A stretch of DNA of 64,000 bases from Aurelia coerulea (GCA_039566865.1 CM076948.1:22145001-22209000), one strand, 5' to 3'. Counted from the first letter of the stretch, positions 1-10,993 are shown. Numbers and translations: made by a program. Notes: a model not told the origin generated them from the letters alone.

Positions 1-546
1 TCAATTCAAAGCGATAAGCGGATGCAGACAAAGGAAATTCTCTCAACCAATAATTCAAATCAAACAAAGCCGCAAATGTTTCCCCAAAACTGGTAGGGCA
101 AACTCTCGCCTTGTGCAAGCGAAAGATGGTTTTTAAGGGAAGTTATGTGCTTATAGCGAAAGAAAAAGGAAAAATCTAAAGTTCTGTCGCTTAGATTATA
201 TTTATTTGATTCAGGAGCGGAGCAGAAGGCATTGTAATTCTCGCGTCTTTAGGGCTTAAAATGAAACGATTACAAAACAGCTCCTAAATCAAATAAACAT
301 AATCTAAGCGACAGAACTTTAGATTTACCCTTGTTCTTTCGCTATAAGCACATAACTTCCCTTAAAAACCATCTTTCGCTTGCACAAGGCGAGAGTTTGC
401 CCTACCAGTTTTTGGGGAAACTTTTGCGGCTTTGTTTGTTTTGAATTACTGGTTGAGAGAATTTCCTTTGTCTGCAGCCGCTAATCGCTTTGAATTGAGG
501 TGTCAATCAAACGCAACTGTTGCTATTGTATTACAAAATCTGCTCT
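1..546. repeat. Foldback element, copy 1 (left end cut off by window)
   Basis: Bases 1-240 are the imperfect reverse complement of about 270-500, around a short centre near 250. The arms run from TCAATTCAAAGCG to CGCTTTGAATTGA. Relatives lie at 42035-42640 and 52852-53350. The copy at 42 kb has longer arms containing GTAACACAATGGC, and the right side here continues to about 546 with the matching ATTGTATTACAAAATCTG, so the left terminus lies before base 1. It has no coding capacity. The long arms with a small loop suggest a foldback DNA element. Confidence 0.8.
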
Positions 547-1342
547 TGTTGTGCGTTGAGGGTTTCTTACAGAGGTTTAATGTCACCCCGATTTCCCAAA
601 ACATGAACCGTTCTAAAAGCTTTTTAGATATGCACGAAATGTCTAAGCGCTGTCAGAAACAACAACATACTGGTGCGTGAAAGAACAGCATGCTGGTTTC
701 ATTTGTTTAATGACTGCGTCATAGACAGTGGATTTGATTTGATAAGACGCGGGAAAATCGGCCTCTTATTCAAGTTGAAACAAATCTAGACAAATCTCCT
801 CATCTAAAACACGTAGCCTACGAGCTTCTGGACAATAAAACGCAAATAAAAATAAGCAAAAACAAATACTATCTCATAAATTGAAAACACGTAGACTGGC
901 TTTGCATGGATTGGCCTGTTTTGTGCGAAAACAATTCCAACAGACCAATATTTACTGCTAGGCCTTATCGGTAAGCTAGTAGTCTACAGATCATAATTTT
1001 GATCGAATTTAAAGATGGCAGCTTATGGATATGTATCTCATAGGATAACTGCTCCTTTTTCCTGGGATTTAGGGAGATGGAAATAGCATTTTGCAACTCT
1101 ATAAGGGACTGAAGGACTAAGGGATCATAAAATTAGCTCAATAATATTACCGCCTGTAGCAAGAATCTTAATAAATTACTATTCCTCCGGGAGGCAACCC
1201 AACGACAAAGAAAATCTTACAACAAGTTAAGAAATGCAATTATTTCTAATTCCTTAAAATTATGCAACCATATGATGCAACTATTCAATAAAAAACCTTG
1301 CCTTGACAAGAGCTTTCTAAAGGCCTTCAATGATACAGTTAT
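547..1342. other. Unassigned AT-rich intergenic or intronic DNA
   Basis: I see no exon, RNA gene or clear repeat here. If FHOD exons continue past the left edge, this is part of an FHOD intron. Confidence 0.4.
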
Positions 1343-1460
1343 AGTCTGTCCCAGATTAGATGTCACCTGCAAATACCCACGAATAACAACAATATAAGTG
1401 TTTTGCTAAGGAATTTAGCGTTATCGCAAATCTCAGGTGACATCTAATTTGAGACGGACT
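1343..1460. repeat. Short TIR element (ends AGTCTGTC/GACGGACT)
   Basis: Arms of about 27 bp are imperfectly inverted: the left reads AGTCTGTCCCAGATTAGATG and the right is its complement ending GAGACGGACT. The same TCAAATTAGATGTCA word occurs inside the 474-bp repeats at 16.5 and 17.5 kb, and a weaker relative lies at 43160-43330, so this is a dispersed family. No TSD was resolved. Confidence 0.65.
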
Positions 1461-1800
1461 TTAGTACCTATCGGACGCGTCTTTAAAAACGTACAGACGT
1501 TTGACAAGTCAAAAAGTTCAAGTGGTAAACCTTCAGCTAAAATTGCTTTTTGTCTCGTTTTACCGTTCATGAAATTACTTTTAAAAGACCCATTGACGAA
1601 TTGTAATAGGTCTAGTCCTAGGCTCCCGTTGCGGGGGCCTCTTCCGCTTTATCTTATAATTTACATAAATATTGTACATTGTTAATAAATCTATTTCAGA
1701 TATTTTAAAAATTTTGCGAAGTAGGCCTTAAGTAGCTTTAATTTAGCTATTTTCAATTCAGCCTACTAAAAATAAAGTAATGATGGTGATGATGATGATG

Positions 1801-1886
1801 ATAGCTAACCATGATCTTTGCTTGCCTAATGAAAAGCAAAGCAAACAGAATCGACTTTAGGGCCTCAAAGAATCATGGTTAGCTAT
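1801..1886. repeat. Small inverted repeat (TAGCTAACCATGAT arms)
   Basis: Arms 1801-1820 and 1867-1886 (ATAGCTAACCATGATCTTTG and its near complement) flank about 46 bp. A GAT-rich microsatellite lies immediately upstream. It may be a tiny MITE; no second copy was seen. Confidence 0.6.
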
Positions 1887-2189
1887 GGGTCTTTGGAAGT
1901 AATCATTTGGCATGATCCTGACTTCAATGGTATATGACACACAAGCAATCATGTTGCTTATAAACAACCCTTTTGCAAATGTAGAAAAATTTGACTACAA
2001 TGGTTCCTGCACCCCTTTCTTTCAAAATTTACTTCATTTTGAAATTGCTGCAAAATAAAAGGAAGCCTCCTATGTGGACCAGTCACTTAATTTGCCTTTT
2101 CTGTGGTGTAACTCAGCAACCAATATTCAGATTGACCCAACCATGTCTCAAACTCTAAGTTGAAGCATATCAAATGAAACTACCGTAAA

Positions 2190-3030
2190 TGCTCTATTAA
2201 GCCCCCGGGGGGGGGGCTTATTTACGTTTGGACACTCCAGAGGGGGGATTAAAAGAAGGGGGCTTATTGGCTTATTAGAGACAGGGTTTATTCACAAAAT
2301 CAAGTGACAAGGATTATGTATATGATAGCTTCTTAGTTCTTTTATGCCATATTTCGTGGATTCGTTCAACATACAATTTTAAGCGAGCCAAATACACACC
2401 AAAATTAACATGCAAACTTATTTAGCTCAATAATGGAAAATCTTTGGGCTTAATAGAAAGGGGGCTAAAGAGAGCTTTTACGGTATGTGCAAATAGGGCT
2501 ATTCAGGTAAGAGCTCCTCCACAAACAGAGCACAATTTTTTTGGGACACCCTGTATAAACATTTGCAAATGCAATGTATTACCATAAATTCTCAAATAGG
2601 CCCCTAGAGCTGGGGGTATATCTGTCAAAATGTATCTTCGGGTGGGGGCTTATAAGAGGATGGGCTTATTTGCAGGAAAACGCATATTTGAGGGAGGAAC
2701 TTATTGAACAGTAAGCAAGATTAGTGATGATATCCTGCCATTCCAGCTATAAGGTATGGAAAAAGTGACAGAAAATCCCAATTTAGAGCAAGAATTTACA
2801 GATGATGACTGTTGCAAAGTGTAACATTGAAATATATATAATGATGATGAAAGCAATACCCAGGCCAAGAATGCATATATTTATGTAAAATTCAATTTTG
2901 TGTTGAATTCAAATACCCCAATGGGGGCTTATTGAAAGGTAGGGGCTATCTTTTAAAACATGGTCTGTGGAGAGGGCTTTTGTGTTGGGGTGGTTAATTT
3001 GAAGGTGGGGGACGCTTATTTGAGGATTTA
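2190..3030. repeat. Degenerate repeats of GGGGGCTTATT
   Basis: The word GGGGGCTTATT or close variants recurs many times (for example near 2210, 2265, 2645, 2925 and 3010), always with G-rich text followed by CTTATT. Neither termini nor a coding frame can be defined. It is probably an old tandem-rich transposon remnant. Confidence 0.5.
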
Positions 3031-3039
3031 CTCACAGTT

Positions 3040-3344
3040 ACCTGTACGAAAATACAAGGCCATGTAATAGCCATGTACAAGCCTTGTAGTTATGGCCTTG
3101 TAACCTCGTTATAGCCTGGAATAGCCTTGCTGTAACCTTGTAAATGGCTTGAAAAATGCTAATTAGCCTTGTAGAAGCCTTGTGGAAACCTTGTGTTAGG
3201 CTGGTTGCAACTTGGAATCTTACATATAGCCTTGTAATTTTCTTCCAAGGTTAGTACAAGGTCATAACAAGGTCATAATCCCCTCTACAAGGCTAAAACT
3301 TGGCCTGTACAAGGCCAAGTTTAGCATTGTATTTTTGTACAGGT
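3040..3344. mobile_element. MITE with ACCTGTAC ends and 4-bp TSD AGTT
   Basis: The element starts ACCTGTACGAAAATACAAGG and ends with the inverted ATTTTTGTACAGGT. AGTT is duplicated at 3036-3039 and 3345-3348. The interior is a run of CCTTGTA/TACAAGG words in both orientations. A 4-bp TSD is compatible with Chapaev-, Sola- or Ginger-type transposases, but nothing in the sequence chooses between them. Confidence 0.75.
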
Positions 3345-3348
3345 AGTT

Positions 3349-4320
3349 AGTTTCAAATATCCTTATGCAGTTTTTACCATATACATATATGTACAGTAAA
3401 AATTCCTTTTTCTCCCACTAAGTCAAGTGTCTCCTTGCCTAAGCCCCTCCTCCTAGAGGCTCATCTCACTACTTTAACAAACATAAGTAAGGGGCAAAAA
3501 TAGTATTTGACATTTTCTATCAAGATTTTATGGGGAATCTTTGAATTGGATATGTGTCAACAAGCCCTCCACACAGAACCCATTTGAACACACCTTTCAA
3601 ATCCATTTTCAACATGAGTGGGCTAACACAATTGGAAAACTAAATGTGTTCCTGCAGGAATGCACATCAATAAAAAGATATATTGTAGCAGATAGACTTA
3701 TGTAGAAAAGTAGGCCATTTTTAAGGAGTTGTGGCTAACAGCCAGTTTCCATTACCATGCTTCTGAACATACAGCCGCTACAAGAAGAGTTTAGAAAATG
3801 GATTGGGATGTGGCAGTACCCATTCTCTAGTTGCTGAAAATCAACTCCATAAATCTATTCTGTTTTTGAGCCCGACAGAGCCCATTTAAAAAAAAAAACT
3901 TGTTTACACCTGAAGCTGGTACAGCTAAAAAACTAAAGAGAATTTGCATAATCTTTGCACCTTTTCAACCTTGAATAGAAGCAGAATATCTAGATACTAT
4001 TTTCATCTCTTTTGTATCTCGTCTAGTGATTTGCTGTGACCAGTGTCAGATGAAAATGATTAGCAAATAGTTCTGTTCTTCAATACTATTTTCAAGTCAC
4101 GTAGCACATGCATCCATTCTAATTTTATTGTCAAAAATAAGTAACAAATTAAAGAACCATTAGTCCTACCCTTTGGATGGAAGGGAAGGGAAAAGATGGA
4201 CGGGAATAGACAGGATCAAGTAGCTGCTTTAAATAGGCCAAATAAAACGCCCACGCACCCATTGGTTCTTTAGCTACACAATGAAACGGAACAAGTCCAA
4301 GTTATCAAATACAATAGGGT
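3349..4320. other. Unassigned stretch
   Basis: I found no exon and no RNA gene. A short phrase near 4032-4055 (TTTGCTGTGACCAGTGTCAG) recurs near 38128-38148, so part of this is a dispersed repeat of unknown type. It probably lies in an FHOD intron. Confidence 0.4.
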
Positions 4321-4337
4321 ATGTTTCAAAGTCATTA

Positions 4338-4440
4338 CAGCCCTGAAGAAGTCCTGCATGGCAGGACGAAATATTGGCATAAAATTTATTCAACCATTTG
4401 CTGTTGTTTTTGTTGTATTGCGGTGTTTCTGCCTTTAAAC
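4338..4440 (+). repeat. Retroelement fragment with degenerate hammerhead-like fold
   Basis: At 4340-4378 the sequence reads GCC, CTGAAGA, a seven-pair hairpin GTCCTGC/GCAGGAC, then GAAA and, four bases later, GGC. This is the order of a type-I hammerhead ribozyme (stem I, CUGANGA, stem II, GAAA, stem III, stem I). Stem III is effectively missing, so activity is doubtful. A second, more decayed copy is at 14205-14320 and shares the downstream text. Penelope-like retroelements carry such ribozymes, and that origin is inferred. Confidence 0.5.
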
Positions 4441-4842
4441 TTGTTAATTAATTCGTCACTGCAAGCATCTTTGGATCCGACAATCAACGCTGGTATCATG
4501 GCCTTTCCTTTTTCAAATTAGTATATTTCAAACCTGGCCTGGGGCAGCTTTTAACCATATTGATTTCCTTTAATTCAAAATTATGAAACTTTTAGGTTAG
4601 TACTGTGGGCAGATCTAAGTTTCTAAGTACCTCTGGTCAACATCCCCAAATATCATGCATAGGTGGAGGAGAATCAGGCCATCACGTGTAGGATTAAAAA
4701 CTGACTTATCTCTCCACAATATCAAAATATTTGAGACAAAGTTCGAGAGGCTGAAGCATCTAAATTCTAAATTGGGTTAGTTGAGCATTTAGAAATTACC
4801 ATTTGAATACAAAACAAAAGAAATAAGGTTTTAAAAATTAGA

Positions 4843-5088
4843 TACACCAAATATTTTAAAATGAATAAATAGCCTAGAGCTTAGAAGACTAAACGTTTCG
4901 GGCTTAACCCTTCATCAGTAGTAACGAGAAAAGGGTACGGTAGAGCGTAAGAAGCAGAAAAAGCTTTTTCTGCTTCTTACGCTCTACCGTACCCTTTTCT
5001 CGTTACTACTGATGAAGGGTTAAGCCCGAAACGTTTAGTCTTCTAAGCTCTAGGCCATTTATTCATTTTAAGATATTTGGTGTATTTA
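4843..5088. repeat. 246-bp palindrome with two opposed hammerhead cores
   Basis: The sequence folds on itself around 4966, with near-perfect arms of about 120 bp. The right arm at 5009-5040 reads CTGATGA, stem II GGGT/GCCC, GAAAC, a five-base loop, and GTC. The left arm (4887-4918) holds the same core on the minus strand. These are hammerhead ribozyme signatures typical of Penelope-like elements, although no good stem I pairing is visible. It lies in the FHOD intron after exon 3 and looks like a head-to-head junction of two element ends. Confidence 0.65.
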
Positions 5089-5337
5089 TCGATTATTGTA
5101 GCCGCACGTGCAAACAAACAATTTATATTTTAAAAATTAGCCTTGTGTTTTCCAGAATCTGATGGTTATGACCACAACAACATGTGGTGAACAGATCTGA
5201 TCACAGCACTCACTCCCCTCCATCTGGGCAGACTTGACAGCAACACAGAAATTTAGGAAGTTTGTAAAATGTAACAATATCATCAAAAGAATTGTAAAAG
5301 CACAATGATCTGATGATGAAGTCTTGCAAAAACTTAC

Positions 5338-5396
5338 CAATTATATTGTGTACTCTGACAGACAATTGCGTGCGAAGCACGATGGTATTTTTTCGG
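5338..5396 (-). CDS. FHOD: FHOD-type formin, coding exon 3 (partial gene)
   Basis: The exon encodes RKNTIVLRTQLSVRVHNII preceded by a split Ser codon. This matches the conserved block of the FHOD N-terminal GTPase-binding/FH3 region, where vertebrate FHOD1 and FHOD3 share an ILRTQLSVRV core. The acceptor is TTTAG at 5398-5397 and the donor is GTAAGT at 5337. Phase 2 entry (AG from exon 2 plus C) and phase 1 exit keep the frame. The next conserved FHOD block was not found between here and base 1, so the rest of the gene should lie to the left. Confidence 0.9.
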
Positions 5397-6624
5397 CTAA
5401 AGAGAGGAAAAACAAACATGAGTTTCAAAGCTTGAAAAAATCTCATTCGTGAATGAAACATTGCTAACAGGCGTTTTAGGCCCTCCATTATCTTTCCTAG
5501 AGATAATCCAAGTCCCATTATCTTTCCTAGAGATAATCTAAGTCTCATTTCAGGGAAGAAAAAGACCCATGTTGTTGGAAAAAAGTTCAAAATCCGAGCC
5601 TAAAAAACAGGTCTCTTTGAGCCCACTTTGTTTACAATTTTTTACGTTGTTTACGTTTTAAACTGAACGAAATATCTGCATAGGCGGAAAAATTGACTTC
5701 CTTTGGCACTTGAAAATGTGTCTTATCTGCTAAAAGCCCACAAATTACTCGCTTCCCTGACGAAGGGGAAATGTGAGTCCTGTTGTTTCAAGGTTGGGTT
5801 TGCACAATGTCTGTGACATCATAATGTCTGTGACATACATTCAATGAATGCAAAATGACTGCTGGTCGAAAAGCATGGGAAAGTCAACAACTTGAAGCTT
5901 GTGGTAAAATAAGTATCTATACTCGTATTACGTCTACCTGCAACCCCAAAATAAATTTAAAACACTTGAAAATAACTCAGAAATAGAAAATCTGAATTGT
6001 TTGTGGCTTGTTGATTTGATAATACATGACCACATTTCTCAGACGACGAAAGACAGAAAAAGACCACAAACGTTCACTCTTTATTATTCCCTCCTTGATC
6101 GTAATCATAATTCCCAAGAATAATCTCCAGTCTTTCAGCAAATCCCCTGAGATTTTGCAATACCAAAGAATTGTTTTTCAAGGGAATTGGTCAGGAACAA
6201 TCGGCTCATGAAGTCCAAGCTTCTCGTAAGCTTCTGCAGTATTTCCTAACAAAACGTCAGCATAAATACCCTCAAATAGAAGCATAAACTTTCAGTGCCA
6301 TTAAATCCCACATAAACTTGGAAATTTCACGGGTAATTTAAGGCCCATCCCTTTTATTTTACTTCACAAACAAGCGTAAAACAGGGGAATCCTTCGAGAG
6401 TAGACAGCTCAGAATTCCAGACAGTATTCTTAGGACAGAACTTAACAAAATCTTGAACTTTGTGGTTTTCACGGATGAAAAGGGCAACCGATGGTTTACT
6501 AAAATAATTTGATAGAAAGCAGATTTGTAAGTTTGACTTGAATTTGTCGATGATTACTTTACAAGCAGACATATTTTCATCAACGGCAAATCACGGGAAT
6601 AAATCAATATATGCATTTGAATAC
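5397..6624 (-). other. FHOD intron 2
   Basis: The 1,228 bp between exons 2 and 3 is bounded by GTAT (6624) and TTTAG (5397). At 5487-5540 the phrase ATTATCTTTCCTAGAGATAATC occurs twice in tandem (period about 30). I see nothing else of note. Intron 1 (6726-7280) likewise holds no recognised element, although the phrase GCGATCAAAACATACAGCGAAGTGAACAA near 7035 recurs near 7228 as a diverged local duplication. Confidence 0.7.
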
Positions 6625-6725
6625 CTGTCGCGAAATCCCTCCAGTTCGTCATGTTGCTCTTCAAGTGTGCTCTCCAGGTCTAAATACGCCAAATTGTGAG
6701 ACAGCTGTAAAGCTATATCTTCGAT
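6625..6725 (-). CDS. FHOD: FHOD-type formin, coding exon 2
   Basis: The exon encodes IEDIALQLSHNLAYLDLEST followed by LEEQHDELEGFRD. In vertebrate FHOD proteins the corresponding stretch keeps the LQLSHN, YLDLE and LEEQ..ELEGF patterns. The acceptor is TACAG at 6730-6726 and the donor is GTAT at 6624. It enters in phase 0 from exon 1 (after PHN) and leaves in phase 2. Exon borders, phases and protein similarity agree, so this is a real exon despite its 101-base length. Confidence 0.92.
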
Positions 6726-7280
6726 CTGTATAAAATAATAATATTACATTTACTCAGTAATATTATGAATTATTTAGAGCAATAATCACAAATAAAATAC
6801 CCGAAAATTATGCATAGAAATAATAACATTCCAACAGGCAATACTCTTGTTTGCTTGAATAAGTTGCGAAATGACAACAAATATACTGGCACATGCTTAT
6901 CGCAGAATAAAGCGCAAAATCAAACAGATTTCTGGATTTCTGAGTTTATTAATTATTAATTCAACCAATTTTAGATGTATTGCTCTTTCTGGTTCAGTAA
7001 ATGAGATCTCCAAGTAGCCAAAATCCAAATTATGACGCGATCAAAACATACAGCGAAGTGAACAACAAATATTATATGGCGCATGTTTATGGTGATATAA
7101 CACAGAAAATCACTCCAAATAAATTCGATTTCTGGATTGCTCAATCTTTTAATAATCAATATAACCCATCCACGACAAACTGCTTTTATTCTATCAGCAT
7201 ATACCCAAGGAGAATCCAAATTATAACGCGATCAAAACACTACAGCAAACTGCCAGCGAAGTGAACAAGAATTTCCATAC

Positions 7281-7445
7281 GTTGTGGGGTGCCCTCAAAA
7301 GCTTGTGCAGTCCCGAGATCTGGTTGCATAGTGAAATATTTGGCTGGAATGAATAAGTAGGCGGCCTTGATGGTTCTGGAAATGTAGTGCTGTTGAAAGG
7401 ATCTGTATCATCTAAGTACTGCACTTTGCATTCAAACGGCGCCAT
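7281..7445 (-). CDS. FHOD: FHOD-type formin, first coding exon
   Basis: FHOD formins are cytoplasmic actin nucleators/bundlers that act downstream of Rho-family GTPases and ROCK in stress fibres and sarcomeres. The 55 codons begin MAPFECKVQYLDDTDPFNST and continue TFPEPSRPP...LHKLLRAPHN. The (Q/R)VQ(Y/F)L(D/E)DTDPF...FPEP.RP signature and the (V/L)H(R/K)LL.AP block are hallmarks of the FHOD N-terminus, so the ATG at 7445-7443 is almost certainly the true start; its context is GATGGCG. The donor is GTATGG at 7280. Only about 128 residues of a protein that usually exceeds 1,000 are in the window; FH1, FH2 and DAD regions must lie to the left. Assignment to FHOD is firm, but invertebrates usually have one FHOD gene, so FHOD1 versus FHOD3 is not meaningful. 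Confidence 0.95.
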
Positions 7446-7868
7446 CTTCTCATCTTGTTCCTTTCTCGCTCGTCAATTTCTTCTTTGAAATCAAACGAAT
7501 AGTTTCTATACACACGTAACACCAATGCGCATGCGTTATACTGTGATTTACGTCAGACAGCAGGGGGTTATTAATAAATTCAAGGTCCGTACATTTTCAT
7601 TTGTCTTTTTACAAATCATTCAAAAATAAACCATATCCATTATTTTGCACTTTTCTCATGAAATATCTGGAGCTATCTAAGATAAATATTGCCTATTTAC
7701 GCCAACAAAGTATCTATAATAATCATTTCGTATCGTGTAGAGCGTCAGTCAGCCTACCCCCCTCCCCTCCCTGTTCCTGGCAAAAAGAGCAGACGACCAC
7801 CACAGCAACGAAGGTCGAAGGAAGAAACAGAACAGACAAGAGGGAGTGGGGTGCTTGAGGTTTCTCTT
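7446..7868 (-). promoter_or_regulatory. FHOD 5' flank / presumed promoter region
   Basis: This is the upstream side of the FHOD start codon. No convincing TATA box or initiator can be assigned by eye, and no exon-like frame is evident. The promoter call rests only on position. Confidence 0.35.
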
Positions 7869-8039
7869 CAGAGACGTTGGAACCGGGGGGCACTGGGGGC
7901 ACGTGCCCCCCCCCCCAAGATTTTGCAATAAACAAAGAATTGCCCTTTTTATTTTCAGGAAGTGCCCCTTTAGCTTAATGAAAAAAGTGCCCTTGAGGTG
8001 TCGTGCCCCCTCAAGTTTGAGAAGCTTCCTACGTCCCTG
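7869..8039. mobile_element. hAT-like MITE (CAGAGACGTTGG ends)
   Basis: The 171-bp element begins CAGAGACG and ends TACGTCCCTG. Flanking octamers TTTCTCTT (7861-7868) and TTTCCCTT (8040-8047) match 7/8. The interior (GGGGCAC...AAGATTTTGCA...AGTGCCC) is clearly homologous to the element at 35280-35444, which has a perfect 8-bp TSD. An 8-bp TSD with CAG...CTG ends indicates a non-autonomous hAT element. Confidence 0.8.
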
Positions 8040-8229
8040 TTTCCCTTTCTCCTGTTATTGGGATTTCTCCGTGGATTTCGAGCATAGAAAAACAAACGGT
8101 AAGAGAACAAAATTATTCCATGCTGCTTCGCAGTGCCTTTCCTTTTAGCCCTTGTAAAGAAAGCCAAGAAAGGCCCCTGTGGGACAAATGGCAAATCACG
8201 GGGGGGGGGGTTCTTGGCCAAATTTTGGG

Positions 8230-8400
8230 TAGGGGTCTGACGCGAGCGTATTCAAAATGGTACCGTTGGCTAGACCAATATTGTCAAAAATGATACCCCT
8301 TGGCTAGACCGTTGTAGGCCAAAATTACAAAAAAGTATACCCTTGGGTAGACCAGAAGTCTGAAAAAGTATACCCTTGCTCGCGGCACATTCCCAGGTAC
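8230..8400. repeat. Short internal tandem repeats (ATACCCTTGG.TAGACC)
   Basis: Four diverged units, each with AAAA.GTATACCCTTGG.TAGACC or a close variant, run from about 8255 to 8385. A polyG tract sits just before them (about 8200). This is the style of the other G-capped MITEs here, but termini were not found. Confidence 0.5.
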
Positions 8401-8966
8401 CTTTACTATGGAAGAAAAACATTTTACGATCCATCACAAAATTATATTTATCAGTCAGCCCCACAGTTTCTTTTCTTTAGTGAAGAGTGTGCTTTTGACA
8501 GTTATTGATCCGGTCTGTTTTCCCAACATGACAACAACAACTACAATAACTATGACTTTCCTGACGTAAGAAATCTTGTTTACACCATGCCTTTGCGATG
8601 CGAGTGGGAAGGCATTATGAAATGCTTGATCAGAGTGACGACTCATAAATCATCAAGTGTGGAACAATCTGCTTTCCAAATAACTTTTTGCGAATTTTGC
8701 GTAAATATATGTGGCATGTATTAGCGAAATTCAGCACCTCTTTGTTCATTGCAGTGTGATGATTTTAGGGATGTTTTGAAGATCAAATAGTGTTCAACAC
8801 TTGTTTCTTGACGTCATCAGAAAATTAATCCATTCATAAACCTTTCACTCAATTAGTTCAGTATTTGCATTGCTGCTCGTGCGTAGAATTGATCTTTTCC
8901 GGAACTGGATAAAAAAATTTCAGAAATTCGTATTGTCTGGTTTGGGGGCGGTTTTAAAAATTCAAA
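8401..8966. other. Unassigned intergenic stretch
   Basis: I see no exon, RNA gene or delimited repeat. Confidence 0.35.
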
Positions 8967-9689
8967 TGCCTCACGAGAGGGTACCCAATATGTTTTTCGG
9001 GAAGCGGGAATCGCCATTTTTTGGAATCGGGAATCGGGAATCGTCAAATTTTTGTGAGCGGGATTCGGGAATTGTCACCAGCTTTCGGGAAGCGGGATTT
9101 ACCTAGACTCATGCCTTTTCGTCCCTTGTTTCCGTGCGTGCTTTGATTTTTGATATCACTTGGTCAAAAGGGACTCATACCATTACTCCGAAAAAGTGGG
9201 CACACTTTAGGCTCTCGCAGAGTGGTTCAGTACTCACCAATCAAATTGCTAGAATTTAGTTTTGAACCAATAAGGGTGCGCTATTTTGATAGTTGTTGTT
9301 GATGCATACAAAAATGGTTGATATGGCCTTGAGTTCTAGTAGCTGCGACGGATCCTTTATATTTCTACAGAGGAAGATTGCTGCTTGAAAGGTATATATT
9401 TTGCGATTACTAACTAGGTCAGGAAAACACCATTCTTTGTATCAGTTTGCTTTTTAATGTTCAAGCTCTTTAGACCAGAGTTTGAAGTGATTTTGTGGAG
9501 TGTAAGAGAATTGCCAATCTCGTAGGCCATTTTTTCAGGGAAACAAAGGACTCCAGGTCATAAGTCCAGTGAGAAGACGCATGGAAAATGAAGTCAGCCC
9601 AGGCCATGAAATACGATCTCATCAACTGCGTGGCAATTGACTATGAGAGGGGACATAGCCAGAGTGGCACCAACTTTCACCACAAGGAA

Positions 9690-9835
9690 AAGTTTGGAGA
9701 AGAAAATAGAATACCCCATTTTTGAGATTCTAGGTCATCAGACTTGGCTTCAAATGTACCCATTTTTCAGCAAAATCATGAATGAGCGTGATATCATATC
9801 TTCATTAACATTGCACTGCACCCACCGGGTGCAGT
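9690..9835 (+). repeat. Dispersed repeat sharing text with 19150-19260
   Basis: The region around TGGCTTCAAATGTACCC...CACCCACCGGGT is about 75% similar by eye to 19165-19245 (TGCTTCAAATATACCCC...TACCCACCGGGT). Both copies give short open frames with similar peptides, but no family is recognised. It is probably part of a transposon interior. Confidence 0.55.
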
Positions 9836-9933
9836 GAGGAGAGATTTATAAGAACACAACAAGCCCTACGTTTACACTGATCTCTGCAGTAAGAAACCCA
9901 AATAGGAAGTTAAAACAAATACAGTATCATTCG

Positions 9934-10993
9934 CAGGGGCGCAAACGAGGGGGTGTGCGGGGTGTGACAGCCCCCAATAATTTCATACCTCGGTCCCAAT
10001 CGCTATTTTATAGTGATAAAGATGGTCCCGATCCGGCTCTGAACTTGAACCTGAATTTTTCAGGACGTCGATACTCGAAAGGCAAAGACTTATGTGTTAG
10101 CTGGCTTTTGTTTTATCGCAGAAACTAAGTTTACAGGGAAAAAATCCTCGAGATTCCTTTAAAACCGTAGAGAAAATGGCTGGGTATAAGTCGGGTAAGG
10201 TATGCCTTCTGAGCCAAAGTAAAAGGATGTTTCTTCAAAAATTTTCTTCGTGCTCCGATTTATAGGATAACTGTCACAAAAATATCGAGGTTTTCCTCGC
10301 TGTTAATGGCAAGCATGATATTGGGAGATGCATTCTAAGCCAAAGTAAAGGATGTTTCTTCGAAAATTTTCTTCGTGCTCCGATTTATAGGATAACTGTC
10401 ACAAAACTATCAAGGTTTCCTCGCTGCTAATGGCAAGCATGATATTGGGAGATGCATTCTAAGCCAAAGTAAAGGATGTTTCTTCAAAATTTTCCTTCGC
10501 GCTCCGATTTATAGGATAACTGTCAGAAACCTATCAATGTTTCCTCACTGCTAATGGCAAGCATGATATTGGGAGATGCATTCTAAGCCAAAATAAAGGA
10601 TGTTTCTTCGAAAATTTTCTTCGTGGTTCGATTCATAGGATAACTGTCATAAAAACTATCAAGGTTTCCTCACTACTAATGGCAAGCATGATATTGGGAG
10701 ATGCATTCTACGCCAAAGTAAAGGGTGTGGCCCCAAAAATTGTCCTCGCCCCCAGGCCCCTGCATTTCCATGCCTCCCTTAATTTACCCTGGCCACGCCG
10801 CTAATTGATTCCATATGAGCAAGCTTGCATATCTGAAAACGTGGCTATTCTGTGAAGCTTTGACTGGATCATTCAGGGCAGATGGCTAAGATGCTAGCCA
10901 AACAACATTTATTTCGCAATAATCGGTCCGCGTGGAAGAAACTAGGTCCTTTGAACACACACCCCCCTCAACAAATTTGCATTTCCGCCCCTG
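9934..10993 (+). mobile_element. hAT-like non-autonomous element carrying a 125-bp satellite
   Basis: It begins CAGGGGCGCAAACGAGG and ends with the inverted TTTCCGCCCCTG. Flanking octamers ATCATTCG (9926-9933) and ATTATTCG (10994-11001) match 7/8, the hAT pattern. Inside are about five tandem copies of a 123-125-bp unit. The same family, inverted, is at 39803-41531 with a perfect 8-bp TSD. No transposase is encoded, so mobility would require a partner in trans. Confidence 0.85.
10200..10735 (+). repeat. Tandem array, about 125-bp unit, 4-5 copies
   Basis: The phrase GCAAGCATGATATTGGGAGA recurs at about 10308, 10433, 10558 and 10681 (periods about 123-125). Each unit also contains GATTTATAGGATAACTGTC and AAAGGATGTTTCTTC. 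The same unit, reverse-complemented, forms arrays at 32430-32900 and 40200-41340. The array is internal to a hAT-like element. Confidence 0.9.
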
